NCBI GenBank assembly: GCA_944387545.1
Contig: CALXFE010000017.1
Location: 1-34,208 of the forward strand
Length of the DNA stretch: 34,208 bases
Source: an uncultured Clostridia bacterium
GTDB lineage: Bacteria; Bacillota; Clostridia; TANB77; CAG-508
Reading direction: 5' to 3'
Shown here: positions 18,805-27,839 of the stretch, in pieces
How positions within the stretch are numbered: position 1 is the stretch's first letter
How the letters are laid out: every line of letters begins with the position of its first letter
Made by a program: the position numbers and the translations under genes
The notes under the pieces: generated by a model
What the model was told of the DNA's origin: nothing
Database searches by the model: none
What the model saw: the letters and a program-made list of their open reading frames with translations, nothing else

Positions 18805-18842
18805 TTATTTCTTTTTTACTTCACTTATTTGAAATATTATTT

Positions 18843-19334
18843 TTATTTCTCATTCTCCTCTTTAAAAATCGTATCATCTTGTTTTATCCAATTATCGACT
18901 TCTTGCACCCTATATTCTTTTTTTGTATCCCTCATAACTACCTTTTCAATTCCAGCATTAATAATCATTCTTTTACAAAATGAACATGGCTCATTATCTT
19001 TTACATATTCTCCATTTCGTTTATTAATTCCTACCAAGTAAAGCGTAGAGCCTATCATATCTTTTCTTGCAGCACTAATAATCGCATTTTGTTCACTATG
19101 TACAGACCTGCATCTTTCATATCCTTTTCCACTTGGCATTTCATATTTTTGCCTTGTACAATATCCCAAATCAATACAATTTTTTCTTCCTCTTGGAGCA
19201 CCTGTATAACCTGTTGAAATAATCTCATCATTTTTTACAATAATACTTCCATAATTGTTTCTAAGACAAGTCCCTCGCTCTGCTACGCTTTCTGCAATAT
19301 CTAGATAATAATTTATTTTATCAACTCTTTCCAT
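18843..19334 (-). CDS. comEB: dCMP deaminase (ComEB family)
   Basis: 163 aa. Zinc deaminase motifs H79-S-E81 (VHSEQNAI) and C117-S-F-C120 (EPCSFCK), plus the family-typical NNYGSIIVKND and TGYTGAPRG segments near the N-terminus. It should convert dCMP to dUMP for thymidylate synthesis; ComEB homologues sit in competence operons of Bacillus but no other com gene is here. It follows the ABC-F gene on the same strand by 106 bp with no clear terminator between, so co-transcription is possible. Confidence 0.9.
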   Translation of the reverse strand: MERVDKINYYLDIAESVAERGTCLRNNYGSIIVKNDEIISTGYTGAPRGRKNCIDLGYCTRQKYEMPSGKGYERCRSVHSEQNAIISAARKDMIGSTLYLVGINKRNGEYVKDNEPCSFCKRMIINAGIEKVVMRDTKKEYRVQEVDNWIKQDDTIFKEENEK

Positions 19335-19440
19335 TTTACCACATCCCTTTCAGAAGACCTTTTATTGTATAAAAATTTTCCTTTTTCTCGCCTCTATTTA
19401 GATTTTTTTGTATATAACAAGGTTAGCTTTTACACTTTTC

Positions 19441-21024
19441 TTATTCTACGCCTAAATATTCATTATAGGTAACTTCTCTATCAATTATCTTTCCATTTTC
19501 CTTTATATCAATAATTCTATTAGCAACTGTTTGTGTCAATTCATGGTCATGTGATGTAAATAAAATATTTCCTGTAAATCTTTTCATTCCCTCATTTAAT
19601 GAAGTAATACTTTCCATGTCTAGATGGTTTGTTGGCTCATCAAATATTAAGAAATTTGCTCCTGATAACATCATTTTTGATAAGACACATCTTACTTTTT
19701 CTCCTCCTGATAATACTTTTACTTGTTTTAAAGCCTCATCTCCTGAAAATAACATTCTTCCTAAAAAGCTTCTAACATAGGTTTCATCTGGGTCTTTTGA
19801 ATATTTTCTAAGCCAGTCTGTTATATTTTCATCTGTTTCAAATAAATAGTTATTATCCTTAGGGAAATATGACTTTGTGATAGTTGTTCCCCACACAAGT
19901 TCTCCTTCATCTGGCTCCATTTCTCCTTCTATAATTTGGAATAAAATGGTTTTTGCTAATTCATTGTCTGCTAAAAAGGCTATTTTGTTTCCTTGTTTTA
20001 CATCAAATGAAACATTATCTAATAATTTTACACCATCAATTGTTTTTGATATGTTTTTTACTTGTAATATTTCTCTTCCTGGCTCTCTATCAGGTTTAAA
20101 ATCGATATATGGATATTTTCGATTAGATGGTTTAATTTCTTCTAGTTCTATTTTCTCTAATGTTTTCTTTCTTGAAGTTGCTTGTTTTGATTTTGAAGCA
20201 TTAGCACTAAATCTTGCAATAAAGTCTTGTAATTCTTTAATTTTTTCTTCTTTCTTTTTATTTTGTTCTCTTGCTTGCTTTAAGGCTAATTGACTTGATT
20301 CATACCAGAAATCATAGTTTCCTGGATATACTTTTATTTTTCCAAAGTCAACATCTGCAATATGGGTACATACTTTATTTAAGAAATATCTATCATGAGA
20401 CACCACAATAACTGTGTTTTCAAAATCCATTAAGAAATCTTGTAACCAGTTAATACTTTTCATATCCAAGTCATTGGTTGGTTCGTCTAGTAATAATACA
20501 TCTGGATTTCCAAATAAACTTTGTGCTAATAGTACCTTTACTTTTTCTTTTGCTTCAATTTCTTTCATATATTTATAATGGTTATCTGGAATAATTCCTA
20601 AATCATTTAATAAAATTGCTGCATCTGATTCTGCATTCCAACCATCTAATTCCGCAAATCTTTCTTCTAATTTTGCTGCTTTCATACCATCTTCTTCTGA
20701 AAAATCAGGTTTTGCATAGATTGCTTCTTTTTCTTTCATAATGTCATATAACTCCTTATTTCCCATGATAACAGTATCCATAACGGTATAGTCTTCAAAA
20801 GCAAAGTGGTCTTGTTTTAAAACAGATAATCTTTCTCCTTTATCTAAACTCACATCACCTTTACTTGGTTCTATCTCTCCTGATAAAACTTTTAAAAAGG
20901 TTGATTTTCCGGCACCATTTGCTCCAATAATCCCATAACAATTTCCTTTTCCAAATTTTATATTGACATCTTCGAAAAGTATTCTCTTTCCAAATCTGAC
21001 AGTCACTCCGTTTGCACTTAGCAT
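19441..21024 (-). CDS. ABC-F family ATPase (YkpA/YbiT-like)
   Basis: 527 aa with two ATPase domains and no membrane segments, the ABC-F pattern. Domain 1: Walker A GANGAGKST (34-42), Walker B VLLLDEPTNDLD. Linker (about 240-310) is charged, as in ribosome-binding ABC-F proteins. Domain 2: its Walker A region is altered (AFLADNELAKTILF), signature LSGGEKVR, Walker B FLIFDEPTNHLD. The domain 1 signature reads IEAKEKVK in place of LSGGE. ABC-F proteins act on the ribosome as translation factors or in antibiotic resistance; the sequence most resembles the YkpA/YbiT group, not a known resistance group. The degenerate positions suggest asymmetric ATP sites. Confidence 0.88.
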   Translation of the reverse strand: MLSANGVTVRFGKRILFEDVNIKFGKGNCYGIIGANGAGKSTFLKVLSGEIEPSKGDVSLDKGERLSVLKQDHFAFEDYTVMDTVIMGNKELYDIMKEKEAIYAKPDFSEEDGMKAAKLEERFAELDGWNAESDAAILLNDLGIIPDNHYKYMKEIEAKEKVKVLLAQSLFGNPDVLLLDEPTNDLDMKSINWLQDFLMDFENTVIVVSHDRYFLNKVCTHIADVDFGKIKVYPGNYDFWYESSQLALKQAREQNKKKEEKIKELQDFIARFSANASKSKQATSRKKTLEKIELEEIKPSNRKYPYIDFKPDREPGREILQVKNISKTIDGVKLLDNVSFDVKQGNKIAFLADNELAKTILFQIIEGEMEPDEGELVWGTTITKSYFPKDNNYLFETDENITDWLRKYSKDPDETYVRSFLGRMLFSGDEALKQVKVLSGGEKVRCVLSKMMLSGANFLIFDEPTNHLDMESITSLNEGMKRFTGNILFTSHDHELTQTVANRIIDIKENGKIIDREVTYNEYLGVE

Positions 21025-21078
21025 CTATTCCTTCATTCCTTTCTTTAAGACTTTTTACTTTCTTATTTTATCTTTGGT

Positions 21079-21107
21079 ATTATATACTATTTTTATATAT
21101 TTTTCAA
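21079..21107 (-). promoter_or_regulatory. Predicted promoter of the ABC-F gene
   Basis: Minus strand: TTGAAA (21102-21107), 17-bp spacer, perfect TATAAT (21079-21084). Confidence 0.7.
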
Positions 21108-21122
21108 GAATTTCACATACGG

Positions 21123-21146
21123 AAAAAGGAGTTCATAATGAACTCC
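21123..21146 (-). terminator. Terminator of the lipoprotein gene
   Basis: GGAGTTCA (21128-21135) and TGAACTCC (21139-21146) pair perfectly around a 3-nt loop; a T run follows on the minus strand. Confidence 0.85.
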
Positions 21147-21182
21147 CCCATTCCTTGAGAAAAATTGTTGTTCCTAAAAGTT

Positions 21183-21638
21183 TTAATCGTTTGCAATGAC
21201 CAAATCCGGCCAAGATACCGAGTAGATATATCCCTGTTCAGATGAAACTGTGCAGACCGTCAATCCGTTCTTCAACGTTGTTTCGTCAACAACAGGTGAA
21301 ATCATCCGGACATCGTTTCCAATACTATTTTCGCAATTCTTATCAGAATAAAACTCAAATTCGGGATCTAACACCCGATAGTAGTTTCCATCCTGATAAA
21401 ATTTTGCAGATAAGTATTGATCCGCACTGTCACCAGTCGACTGCTTTAACTGAGCATTCTCAACTTCAAGCTGTTGAATCTGCTCATTGGCATCATCTAA
21501 CTGGCTTTGAATCTCTTGTTTTTCTTGCTGAGCTTCCTGTAAGTCCGCTTTCAACTCTTTTTTAGAGCTACCACATCCTGTCATTCCAAATACTCCAATT
21601 AGAAGTACCATTATAAGTAATATGCTCCGTTTCATCAT
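21183..21638 (-). CDS. Small lipoprotein with coiled coil, function unknown
   Basis: 151 aa from ATG 21638, 7 nt after GGAGG. A lipoprotein signal peptide (MMKRSILLIMVLLIG, then lipobox MTGC) implies cysteine lipidation and anchoring on the outer face of the membrane. After it comes a Glu/Gln/Leu-rich coiled coil of about 45 residues with heptad spacing (LKADLQEAQQEKQEIQSQL), then a compact domain of about 80 residues with aromatic and Asp residues (YYRVLDPEFEFYSD) that I do not recognise. Base composition is less AT-rich than the neighbours, as for the lysA-like gene. A short SH3-like or adhesion domain is possible but not shown. Confidence 0.8.
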   Translation of the reverse strand: MMKRSILLIMVLLIGVFGMTGCGSSKKELKADLQEAQQEKQEIQSQLDDANEQIQQLEVENAQLKQSTGDSADQYLSAKFYQDGNYYRVLDPEFEFYSDKNCENSIGNDVRMISPVVDETTLKNGLTVCTVSSEQGYIYSVSWPDLVIAND

Positions 21639-21688
21639 GCTATTTCCTCCTTTTTTCTCTTTATTCTCTACATGATTGATACACTTAT

Positions 21689-21717
21689 AGTATATCACAA
21701 ATTTAACATAATTTCAA
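21689..21717 (-). promoter_or_regulatory. Predicted promoter of the lipoprotein gene
   Basis: Minus strand: TTGAAA (21712-21717), 17-bp spacer, TATACT (21689-21694) with TGA extended -10. It lies between the DUF378 stop and the lipoprotein start. Confidence 0.65.
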
Positions 21718-21724
21718 TTTATGG

Positions 21725-21913
21725 TTAATCATCAAATAATAATTTAATACCCCATAATCCAGATAATCCAACAAGTCCATATACAATTCTTGATAAGACT
21801 GTCATTTCTCCAAATAATAGAGCTACTAAATCCAAATTAAATAATGCAATTAATCCCCAGTTTATTGCACCTATTATAATTAAAACTAACGCAATTTTAT
21901 CTATTATTTTCAT
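21725..21913 (-). CDS. DUF378 small membrane protein (YuzA-like)
   Basis: 62 aa from ATG 21913, 6 nt after AAAGGAGG; an upstream in-frame ATG at 21934 has no ribosome site. Two hydrophobic segments and the family-typical GAINWGLIALFNLDLV and RIVYGLVGLSGLWGI identify DUF378. These are inner membrane proteins of unknown function, often near stress or envelope genes. Confidence 0.88.
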   Translation of the reverse strand: MKIIDKIALVLIIIGAINWGLIALFNLDLVALLFGEMTVLSRIVYGLVGLSGLWGIKLLFDD

Positions 21914-22036
21914 TTTTTTCCTCCTTTTACTCATTTTTATATTATTTTAACCGTTTGGGCATTTATTTATACAAAATATTGAATTTTTTTATTTTTTATG
22001 ATAATTTGTAATAAAGATTATTAGGAGGGTATCTCT

Positions 22037-23317
22037 TTGAGAAGAAATCGAAGAAATTCTAGAAATTCAAATAACTATATAAATGATGATACTAAAAAAA
22101 TCATTAAAGTTTTATTAAAATTTATATGTATTTTACTTATTTTATTTTTTATCGTTATGCTATTTAATATTCTCAATAATTGGATTACATATCATTCTAT
22201 TATCAACCAATCTCAAACATCTTCAAGCAATGTAGACACTAACATTTCTGAACAGAATGATGTCTCTGAAAATACTAACGAAAATACTACTTTTAATTTG
22301 ACAGCTATTGGAGATATTATGTGTAATAGTGTACAATCTGCAGATGCGTATATTTCAGATTCTGGTGAATATGATTTTTCTTATGTATTTGACGATATTG
22401 AATATTATATAAAAAATTCTAGTATTACGGTTGCAAATTTAGAAACCACATTTGCAGGTAAAGATAAAGGATATAACAATCCTTCAAGATTTAATTCACC
22501 TGATGCTCTAGCTTATAATTTAAAAAAATTAGGCGTTGATGTTATTTCTACTGCTGGAAACCATAGTTTAGATTATGGATTTGATGGGTTATCAAGAACA
22601 ATTGATGTTCTAAATTTAGCAGATATCTCTCATGTTGGAACTTATAAAACGCAAGAAGAAAGAGATATGATTTTATTCAAATATGTAAAAGGTATAAAAA
22701 TCGCTTTTTTAAATTATACTTATCGTTCCAATGGAAATAAAATTCCATCTGATAAAGCATTTTGTATGAATATTATTGATAAAGATATAATAAAAAATGA
22801 TATTGAAAAAGCTAAATCAGAAAATGCAGAAATCATTATTGCCTCTATCCATTGGGGAACAGAATATGATTCTGTTCCAAATAATACCCAAGATGAATTA
22901 GCAGATTTTCTTTTCCAAAATGGTGTTAATGTTATTTTAGGAACACATCCTCATGTTTTACAAAAAATGGAGAAAAGAACAGTTACATTAGAAGATGGCT
23001 CTACTCAAGATGGATTTATCATATATTCTTTAGGAAATTTTATTAGTGATTTATCTTCTAATAATGCTAAATCTTCTATTATCTTAGATTTACAAATTAC
23101 AAAACATACAGATAATACCATTACGATTGATAATATAAATTATATACCTATATATATGTACAAAGATTCTTCTACAAAGACAAAAAAAATAAAATTATTA
23201 GACATTCAAAAAACGATTTCTTTATATGACCAAGGTATTGATACATCCATTGGAAAAAATATGTACACAACTTTGAAAACAGCATTTAATACGATTTCTA
23301 CAACTTTAAATCCATAA
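22037..23317 (+). CDS. CapA-family (PGA_cap) metallophosphatase-like surface protein
   Basis: 426 aa from a TTG at 22037, preceded by TAGGAGGG (22022-22029). A basic N-terminus and one membrane helix (about 28-50) put the catalytic domain outside. Motifs of the calcineurin-like CapA fold: GDIMCN, NLETTF, AGNHSLDYG, HWGTEYD, GTHPHVLQ and SLGNFISD. In Bacillus, CapA works with CapB/C in poly-gamma-glutamate synthesis or export; stand-alone copies such as this have no proven function. No capBC genes are adjacent. An exopolysaccharide-type BY-kinase is encoded 1.4 kb downstream on the same strand, separated by corA. Confidence 0.88.
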   Translation: MRRNRRNSRNSNNYINDDTKKIIKVLLKFICILLILFFIVMLFNILNNWITYHSIINQSQTSSSNVDTNISEQNDVSENTNENTTFNLTAIGDIMCNSVQSADAYISDSGEYDFSYVFDDIEYYIKNSSITVANLETTFAGKDKGYNNPSRFNSPDALAYNLKKLGVDVISTAGNHSLDYGFDGLSRTIDVLNLADISHVGTYKTQEERDMILFKYVKGIKIAFLNYTYRSNGNKIPSDKAFCMNIIDKDIIKNDIEKAKSENAEIIIASIHWGTEYDSVPNNTQDELADFLFQNGVNVILGTHPHVLQKMEKRTVTLEDGSTQDGFIIYSLGNFISDLSSNNAKSSIILDLQITKHTDNTITIDNINYIPIYMYKDSSTKTKKIKLLDIQKTISLYDQGIDTSIGKNMYTTLKTAFNTISTTLNP

Positions 23318-23385
23318 GTTATAAAATATTCATTTTCAATAATATGCAAATACTGCAAAACTTAATGTTGGTTCATACCAAATAA

Positions 23386-23444
23386 AATACACCAATAAGT
23401 AAACACAAATTATTTTCTTCTGATGTTTACTATATTGGTGTATT
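23386..23444. terminator. Bidirectional terminator between capA-like gene and corA
   Basis: Arms at 23386-23405 and 23424-23444 pair over about 20 bp with one bulged base (AATACACCAATA core) around an 18-nt loop. The convergent arrangement supports termination from both sides. Confidence 0.75.
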
Positions 23445-23466
23445 CCATTTATTTCAAAATGTCCTT

Positions 23467-24417
23467 TTAATTTAACATATCTTTTCTTTTTAACCACCAT
23501 GTAACTACCAAGGTTAATATGACTGCAATTGCTACCATTATAATAAATCCTAGATTGCTATTTTCAAATGGTAATTTTACATTCATTCCCCAAAAACTTG
23601 ATATCATTGTTGGAATTGCAAGTACTATTGTAATAGATGTTAGAAATTTCATAACGCCATTTAAATTATTAGATATAATAGAAGCATAAGCATCCATAGT
23701 TCCATTTAAAATATTTGTATAAATCTGAGCCATTTCTATAGCCTGTCTGTTTTCAGTAATTGCATCTTCTAATATGTCTTCATCATCCTCATATAACTTA
23801 ACAATTTTCCCTCTCATTGTTTTTTCCATGACAATTTCATTTGATTTTAATGAGGTTGCAAAATACACTAAACCTTTTTCTAAGCTTAATAATTTTAATA
23901 GTTCTTTATTTTTCATAGAATTTTTCAATATATATTCTGCAATTTCTGTTTCTTTATTGATTTGTTTTAAGTAGTTTAAAAAGTATGATGAATTCATATA
24001 AAATATTTGAAAGATAAATCTCGTCTTTTTATATGTTTGAAAATTCTTTATTTTTCTCTTTTCAAAATCTTCTATTACTTTGTTTTTTCTTAATGATACT
24101 GTTATGAAATAATCATCTCTTACAACAATCATTCCCAATGGCATTGTAGAATAAATATCATTATCTTCATTCTTTTCTATTACGGGAACATCTATTACAA
24201 AAAGAATTGTATTGTCATCATCTTCTGTATCTACCCTTGCTTTTTCTTCATAGTCTAATGCATCCCTTATAAAATCCTCTTGAATATTGATACTTTCACA
24301 TACTCTTTTTATTTCATTTTCGGAGGGATTAACTAAATTAATCCAGCTTCCTTTTTTAAATTCTTTAATTTCTTCCAATTTGTTTGTTTCCATATTTGTA
24401 TTGTATATTTTTAGCAA
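23467..24417 (-). CDS. corA: CorA-type divalent cation channel
   Basis: About 316 aa. TTG 24417 is preferred, 6 nt after GGGGTG; an in-frame GTG at 24426 overlaps this ribosome site and would add three residues. Long soluble N-terminal domain, then two C-terminal membrane helices; the first is followed by the invariant GMN motif (FWGMNVKLP), and the protein ends in a short basic tail (KRKDMLN). CorA proteins form pentameric Mg2+ (also Co2+/Ni2+) channels gated by cytoplasmic Mg2+. The leader holds a terminator-like hairpin that may control expression. Confidence 0.92.
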   Translation of the reverse strand: MLKIYNTNMETNKLEEIKEFKKGSWINLVNPSENEIKRVCESINIQEDFIRDALDYEEKARVDTEDDDNTILFVIDVPVIEKNEDNDIYSTMPLGMIVVRDDYFITVSLRKNKVIEDFEKRKIKNFQTYKKTRFIFQIFYMNSSYFLNYLKQINKETEIAEYILKNSMKNKELLKLLSLEKGLVYFATSLKSNEIVMEKTMRGKIVKLYEDDEDILEDAITENRQAIEMAQIYTNILNGTMDAYASIISNNLNGVMKFLTSITIVLAIPTMISSFWGMNVKLPFENSNLGFIIMVAIAVILTLVVTWWLKRKDMLN

Positions 24418-24468
24418 ATCCCTCACCCCTTTTGAAAATTTACATAATTTTTGTCTAAAAACAAAAAA

Positions 24469-24503
24469 ATAAATCTAATCTATCCATACTTATTTAGATT
24501 TAT
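24469..24503 (-). promoter_or_regulatory. Terminator-like hairpin in the corA leader
   Basis: Within the gene-free stretch 24418-24766, ATAAATCTAA (24469-24478) and TTAGATTTAT (24494-24503) form a 10-bp stem with a 15-nt loop; on the minus strand a run of seven T follows. It lies between the predicted corA promoter and start codon, where it could act as an attenuator. No M-box or other known Mg riboswitch motif was recognised. The rest of the stretch holds the divergent promoters and nothing else I can identify. Confidence 0.45.
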
Positions 24504-24538
24504 CTTTTTTGCTCACATTCTATTTTGCTACATATTCT

Positions 24539-24567
24539 AGTATAGCAGACAAAATGATTTATTTCAA
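24539..24567 (-). promoter_or_regulatory. Predicted corA promoter
   Basis: Minus strand: TTGAAA (24562-24567), 17-bp spacer, TATACT (24539-24544). This implies a 5' leader of about 110 nt. Confidence 0.65.
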
Positions 24568-24716
24568 TAGTGCTTTAATAAAAAACATGAAAATTTATAT
24601 AATTTATGTTAGTATTTTATAGACAAAAAACACATAGTTTTTTATTTTTTATAAGTATTTTCCATTTTATAAAAGCTATTATTTTATTAGTCTCCCTGTT
24701 CAGTATACATAAGAAC

Positions 24717-24745
24717 TTGAAATAATTGGCAAGATATAGTATAAT
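24717..24745 (+). promoter_or_regulatory. Predicted promoter of the BY-kinase gene
   Basis: TTGAAA (24717-24722), 17-bp spacer, perfect TATAAT (24740-24745), 22 bases before the start codon. Confidence 0.7.
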
Positions 24746-24766
24746 AATATTTGGGTGATAAAAAAT

Positions 24767-27700
24767 ATGAATAAAGATTTAGAAAGAATTATAGATATAT
24801 TAAAAGTTAAAAAATTAATTATCTTCGCTATTATCATTACCTCTATTATATTAGGTTACTTATTTTGTTTCTATCTTGTTAAACCTACATATATGACTAC
24901 AGAAACACTTTTATTAATTCCTTCTGAAGAAGAAATTAATAATTCTAATTTAACATTAAATTCAGAATTAGTATCAACATATTCAAACATTATAAAAGGT
25001 TCAAATATATTAAATACAGTCATAAATAATTTAAATTTGGATATGACAGAAACGGAATTAAAAAATAATATTCAGATTAATACAAAAGAAGATACCTATA
25101 TGATAGAAATTTCTGTATCTAATCAAGATCCAGAAAAAACTGTAAGTATTATAAATGAATTAACAAATGTATTTATTGATGAAGTAAAAAAGATATATAA
25201 TATAGAAAACATTAGTATTGTAGATACCCCTGAAATACCAAATACACCATATAATCTTACTTATAAAAAATATATCTGTATATCTGCTATCATCGGCGCA
25301 TTTATCTCAGCAATATATGTGTTTATTATCTATACTTATGATAATACGATAAAGGAAGAAAATATAGAAAAACTCACTAATATGAAATTATTAGGAAAAA
25401 TACCAATAAATCATAACAAGAAACAAGAATTAATTTTAGATAATGATACTAAATCCTATACTGTAGAGTGTCTTAATACCATAAGAACTAACATCATGTA
25501 TATGAATTCAACCAACAATTGCAAAACAATTCTTATAACAAGTTGTTTGCCAGGTGAAGGAAAAACATGGACTTCCGCAAATATTGCTGTTGCATTTGCG
25601 AAATCTAATCAAAAGGTTTTATATATTGATGCAGATCTAAGAAAAGGAAGAAGTAATAAGATATTTGGAGTTGACAATGATGATGGACTTTCTAGTTACT
25701 TACATGCTATGACTGGAAATGTCAAAGAAGATATTTTACTAGGAGAGAATTATATTAAAGAAACACAAATTCCAAAATTACATATATTAACTAGAGGAAT
25801 CATACCTCCTAATCCATCAGAATTGCTAGAAAAATCTTCTAATGCCGAAAAATTGATTTCAATTTATAGTAACGCATATGACATTATCATTATAGATGCA
25901 CCACCTTGTAAACCAGTAACAGATAGTTTAATATTATCAACAATTGCAGATGCAACCATTATTGTTGCAGAGGACCATAAAACTAAGACAAAGGATGTTA
26001 TTGAAATTGAAAAAGCTATAAAATCAGTTAATGGAAAAATATTAGGAATTATTTTAAATAAGGTAGTACTAGAGAAAAAAACATATGAGGAAAACTATTA
26101 TGGAAAAGCTGAAGAAGAGTATCAATCTCTTATTTATACACAACAAGAAAAACTAAAAGTCAAAGATGTTATACAACAACTAAGCAAATCTGTAAAATAT
26201 ATAGAGAAAAAGCAACTTGAAAAGGAAATACACAAGGAACTAAAAAAGGAAGAAACTATCAAAAATGAACAACAAGAAAATGAGAAAAACTATTTTCAAA
26301 AAATAGAAGAGAATTTTCATATATTTATGAAAACCACAAAAAAATCATTAGAAAATTTAAATTTCAAATTAAGAAATTATGAATCCAAAAATCGTCAAGA
26401 ACAAAAAGAATTAAAAAACGCTATGAATGAAAAGATTACAAAGGAAATTGGCAGTGTAAAATCATATATGGACGATAAAATCACAAAAGAAATAAGTAAT
26501 ATGAAATTATACATGGATGATCATGTAAATAAATTCACACAATTAGATGAAAAAGTAAATAACACAATACAAAATCATAATTATGAAATTGAAAAGATGA
26601 ATGCTGTCATAAATGAAAATCGTTCAGAAGTTGAGAAAATAAATGATTTTGTTAATAAAAACTGTTCTGAGCTTGAACAAGTTCATGATTTCATTAACAA
26701 AAACAGTTCTGAAATTGAAAAAATTAATGATTTTATTAATAAAAATAACTTAGAAATTGATCAAAAGATTAAAACAGAAGGTGAAAATAATAAGGCAGAA
26801 TTATTTAAAGCATTACAAGAATATGCTGATGAAATAAAAAATACACAAACAGCAGGATTTAATAAACTACATGATTCTGTAGAAAAACATAATTCTGAAT
26901 TAGAACAAATTAATACTATCATAAATGAAAATCATTCAGAGGTTGAAAAAATAAATACTATCATAAATAAAAATTGTTCGGAAATTGAACAAATGAATGA
27001 TTTTGTTAACAAAAACAGTTCAGAAATTGAAAAGATGAATGATTTCATTAATAAAAACCGTTCGGAAATTGAGCAACTCCATGCTTCTATTGATAAAAAT
27101 AATTTAGGACTTGAAGAAAAGATTAAAACACAAGGGGAAAATAATAAAGAATTATTATTTAAAGCAATGCAAGAATATGCTGATGAAATAAAAAATATGC
27201 AATTAGCCGAAATAAATAAATTAAATGATTCCATTGATAAAAATGGCTCTGAAATTGAAAATATAAATCACATTATAAGTGAAAATCGCTCAGATGTTGA
27301 GCAAATGAATAACATCATAAATGGAAATCGTTCGGAAATAGAAAAAATAAACGATTTCATCAACAAAAATAGTTCTGAAATTGAACGAATCCATGCTTCT
27401 ATTGACAAAAATAATTTAGAGCTTAGACAAAAGATTGAAACACAAGGAGAAAATAATAAAGATGTATTATTTAAGGCAATGCAAGAATATGTAAAGAAAA
27501 TAGAAAATAACTATAATCAAGAAATTAGAAAAATACAAGATATTTTACAAAAAATGCAAACAAATTCTTTTGAAAATTTAGAATATCAACCTATAGAAAA
27601 TCAAAATATTCATAAGTCAAATATAATATACATGAAAACAGCTAAAAGAAAAAATACATATTCTCTAGATGAAGATATTTCATATTATGACCTTGAAAAA

Positions 27701-27769
27701 AATGCAACATATATTGTTCCATTAAAATCCACAAAAAATGAATCTTTCAAAATTGTTAACATGAAATAA
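24767..27769 (+). CDS. Wzz/BY-kinase fusion with long tandem coiled-coil tail
   Basis: 1000 aa from ATG 24767, with GGGTGAT (24753-24759) as ribosome site; the in-frame GTG at 24755 lies inside it. TM1 (17-38), an outer Wzz-type domain (about 40-165) ending in a proline motif (PEIPNTPYNL), TM2 (168-190), then a bacterial tyrosine kinase: Walker A PGEGKTW with K266, Walker A' YIDADLRK (D288, D290), Walker B IIIIDAPP (D377). A Tyr-rich segment (Y440, Y444, Y445 and beyond) follows. Normally these proteins end there; this one continues for about 540 residues, mostly coiled coil, and ends with another Tyr group (Y965, Y973, Y974, Y982). Family role: control of exopolysaccharide polymerisation and export by autophosphorylation. 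No glycosyltransferase locus is in the window, and the tail's partner is unknown. Confidence 0.88.
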   Translation: MNKDLERIIDILKVKKLIIFAIIITSIILGYLFCFYLVKPTYMTTETLLLIPSEEEINNSNLTLNSELVSTYSNIIKGSNILNTVINNLNLDMTETELKNNIQINTKEDTYMIEISVSNQDPEKTVSIINELTNVFIDEVKKIYNIENISIVDTPEIPNTPYNLTYKKYICISAIIGAFISAIYVFIIYTYDNTIKEENIEKLTNMKLLGKIPINHNKKQELILDNDTKSYTVECLNTIRTNIMYMNSTNNCKTILITSCLPGEGKTWTSANIAVAFAKSNQKVLYIDADLRKGRSNKIFGVDNDDGLSSYLHAMTGNVKEDILLGENYIKETQIPKLHILTRGIIPPNPSELLEKSSNAEKLISIYSNAYDIIIIDAPPCKPVTDSLILSTIADATIIVAEDHKTKTKDVIEIEKAIKSVNGKILGIILNKVVLEKKTYEENYYGKAEEEYQSLIYTQQEKLKVKDVIQQLSKSVKYIEKKQLEKEIHKELKKEETIKNEQQENEKNYFQKIEENFHIFMKTTKKSLENLNFKLRNYESKNRQEQKELKNAMNEKITKEIGSVKSYMDDKITKEISNMKLYMDDHVNKFTQLDEKVNNTIQNHNYEIEKMNAVINENRSEVEKINDFVNKNCSELEQVHDFINKNSSEIEKINDFINKNNLEIDQKIKTEGENNKAELFKALQEYADEIKNTQTAGFNKLHDSVEKHNSELEQINTIINENHSEVEKINTIINKNCSEIEQMNDFVNKNSSEIEKMNDFINKNRSEIEQLHASIDKNNLGLEEKIKTQGENNKELLFKAMQEYADEIKNMQLAEINKLNDSIDKNGSEIENINHIISENRSDVEQMNNIINGNRSEIEKINDFINKNSSEIERIHASIDKNNLELRQKIETQGENNKDVLFKAMQEYVKKIENNYNQEIRKIQDILQKMQTNSFENLEYQPIENQNIHKSNIIYMKTAKRKNTYSLDEDISYYDLEKNATYIVPLKSTKNESFKIVNMK
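26590..27505 (+). repeat. Coding tandem repeats in the BY-kinase tail
   Basis: Runs of a 14-residue (two-heptad) unit such as INDFINKNSSEIEK alternate with a longer block (NNLE, then QKI, GENNK, LFKA, QEY). The longer block occurs three times, near 26746-26838, 27099-27190 and 27410-27500. Copies differ by many synonymous and conservative changes, so the array is not newly duplicated. Confidence 0.85.
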
Positions 27770-27839
27770 TATATATTGCAATAACTATATGCTAATTTCA
27801 AATCATATAGAAATTTTTGGTTGTTTCATCAAATTAAAT

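Noticed and set aside
26932..27234. Minus-strand open frame of 100 codons in the BY-kinase tail
   Set aside because: It is antisense to the coiled-coil repeats and lacks a ribosome site.
26590..27505. CRISPR array suggested by spaced repeats
   Set aside because: The repeats are imperfect, in frame and code for heptads; there are no identical repeats with unique spacers.
27786..27810. Terminator after the BY-kinase gene
   Set aside because: Only a 7-bp A/T-rich stem (CTATATG/CATATAG) with a 12-nt loop; too weak to list.
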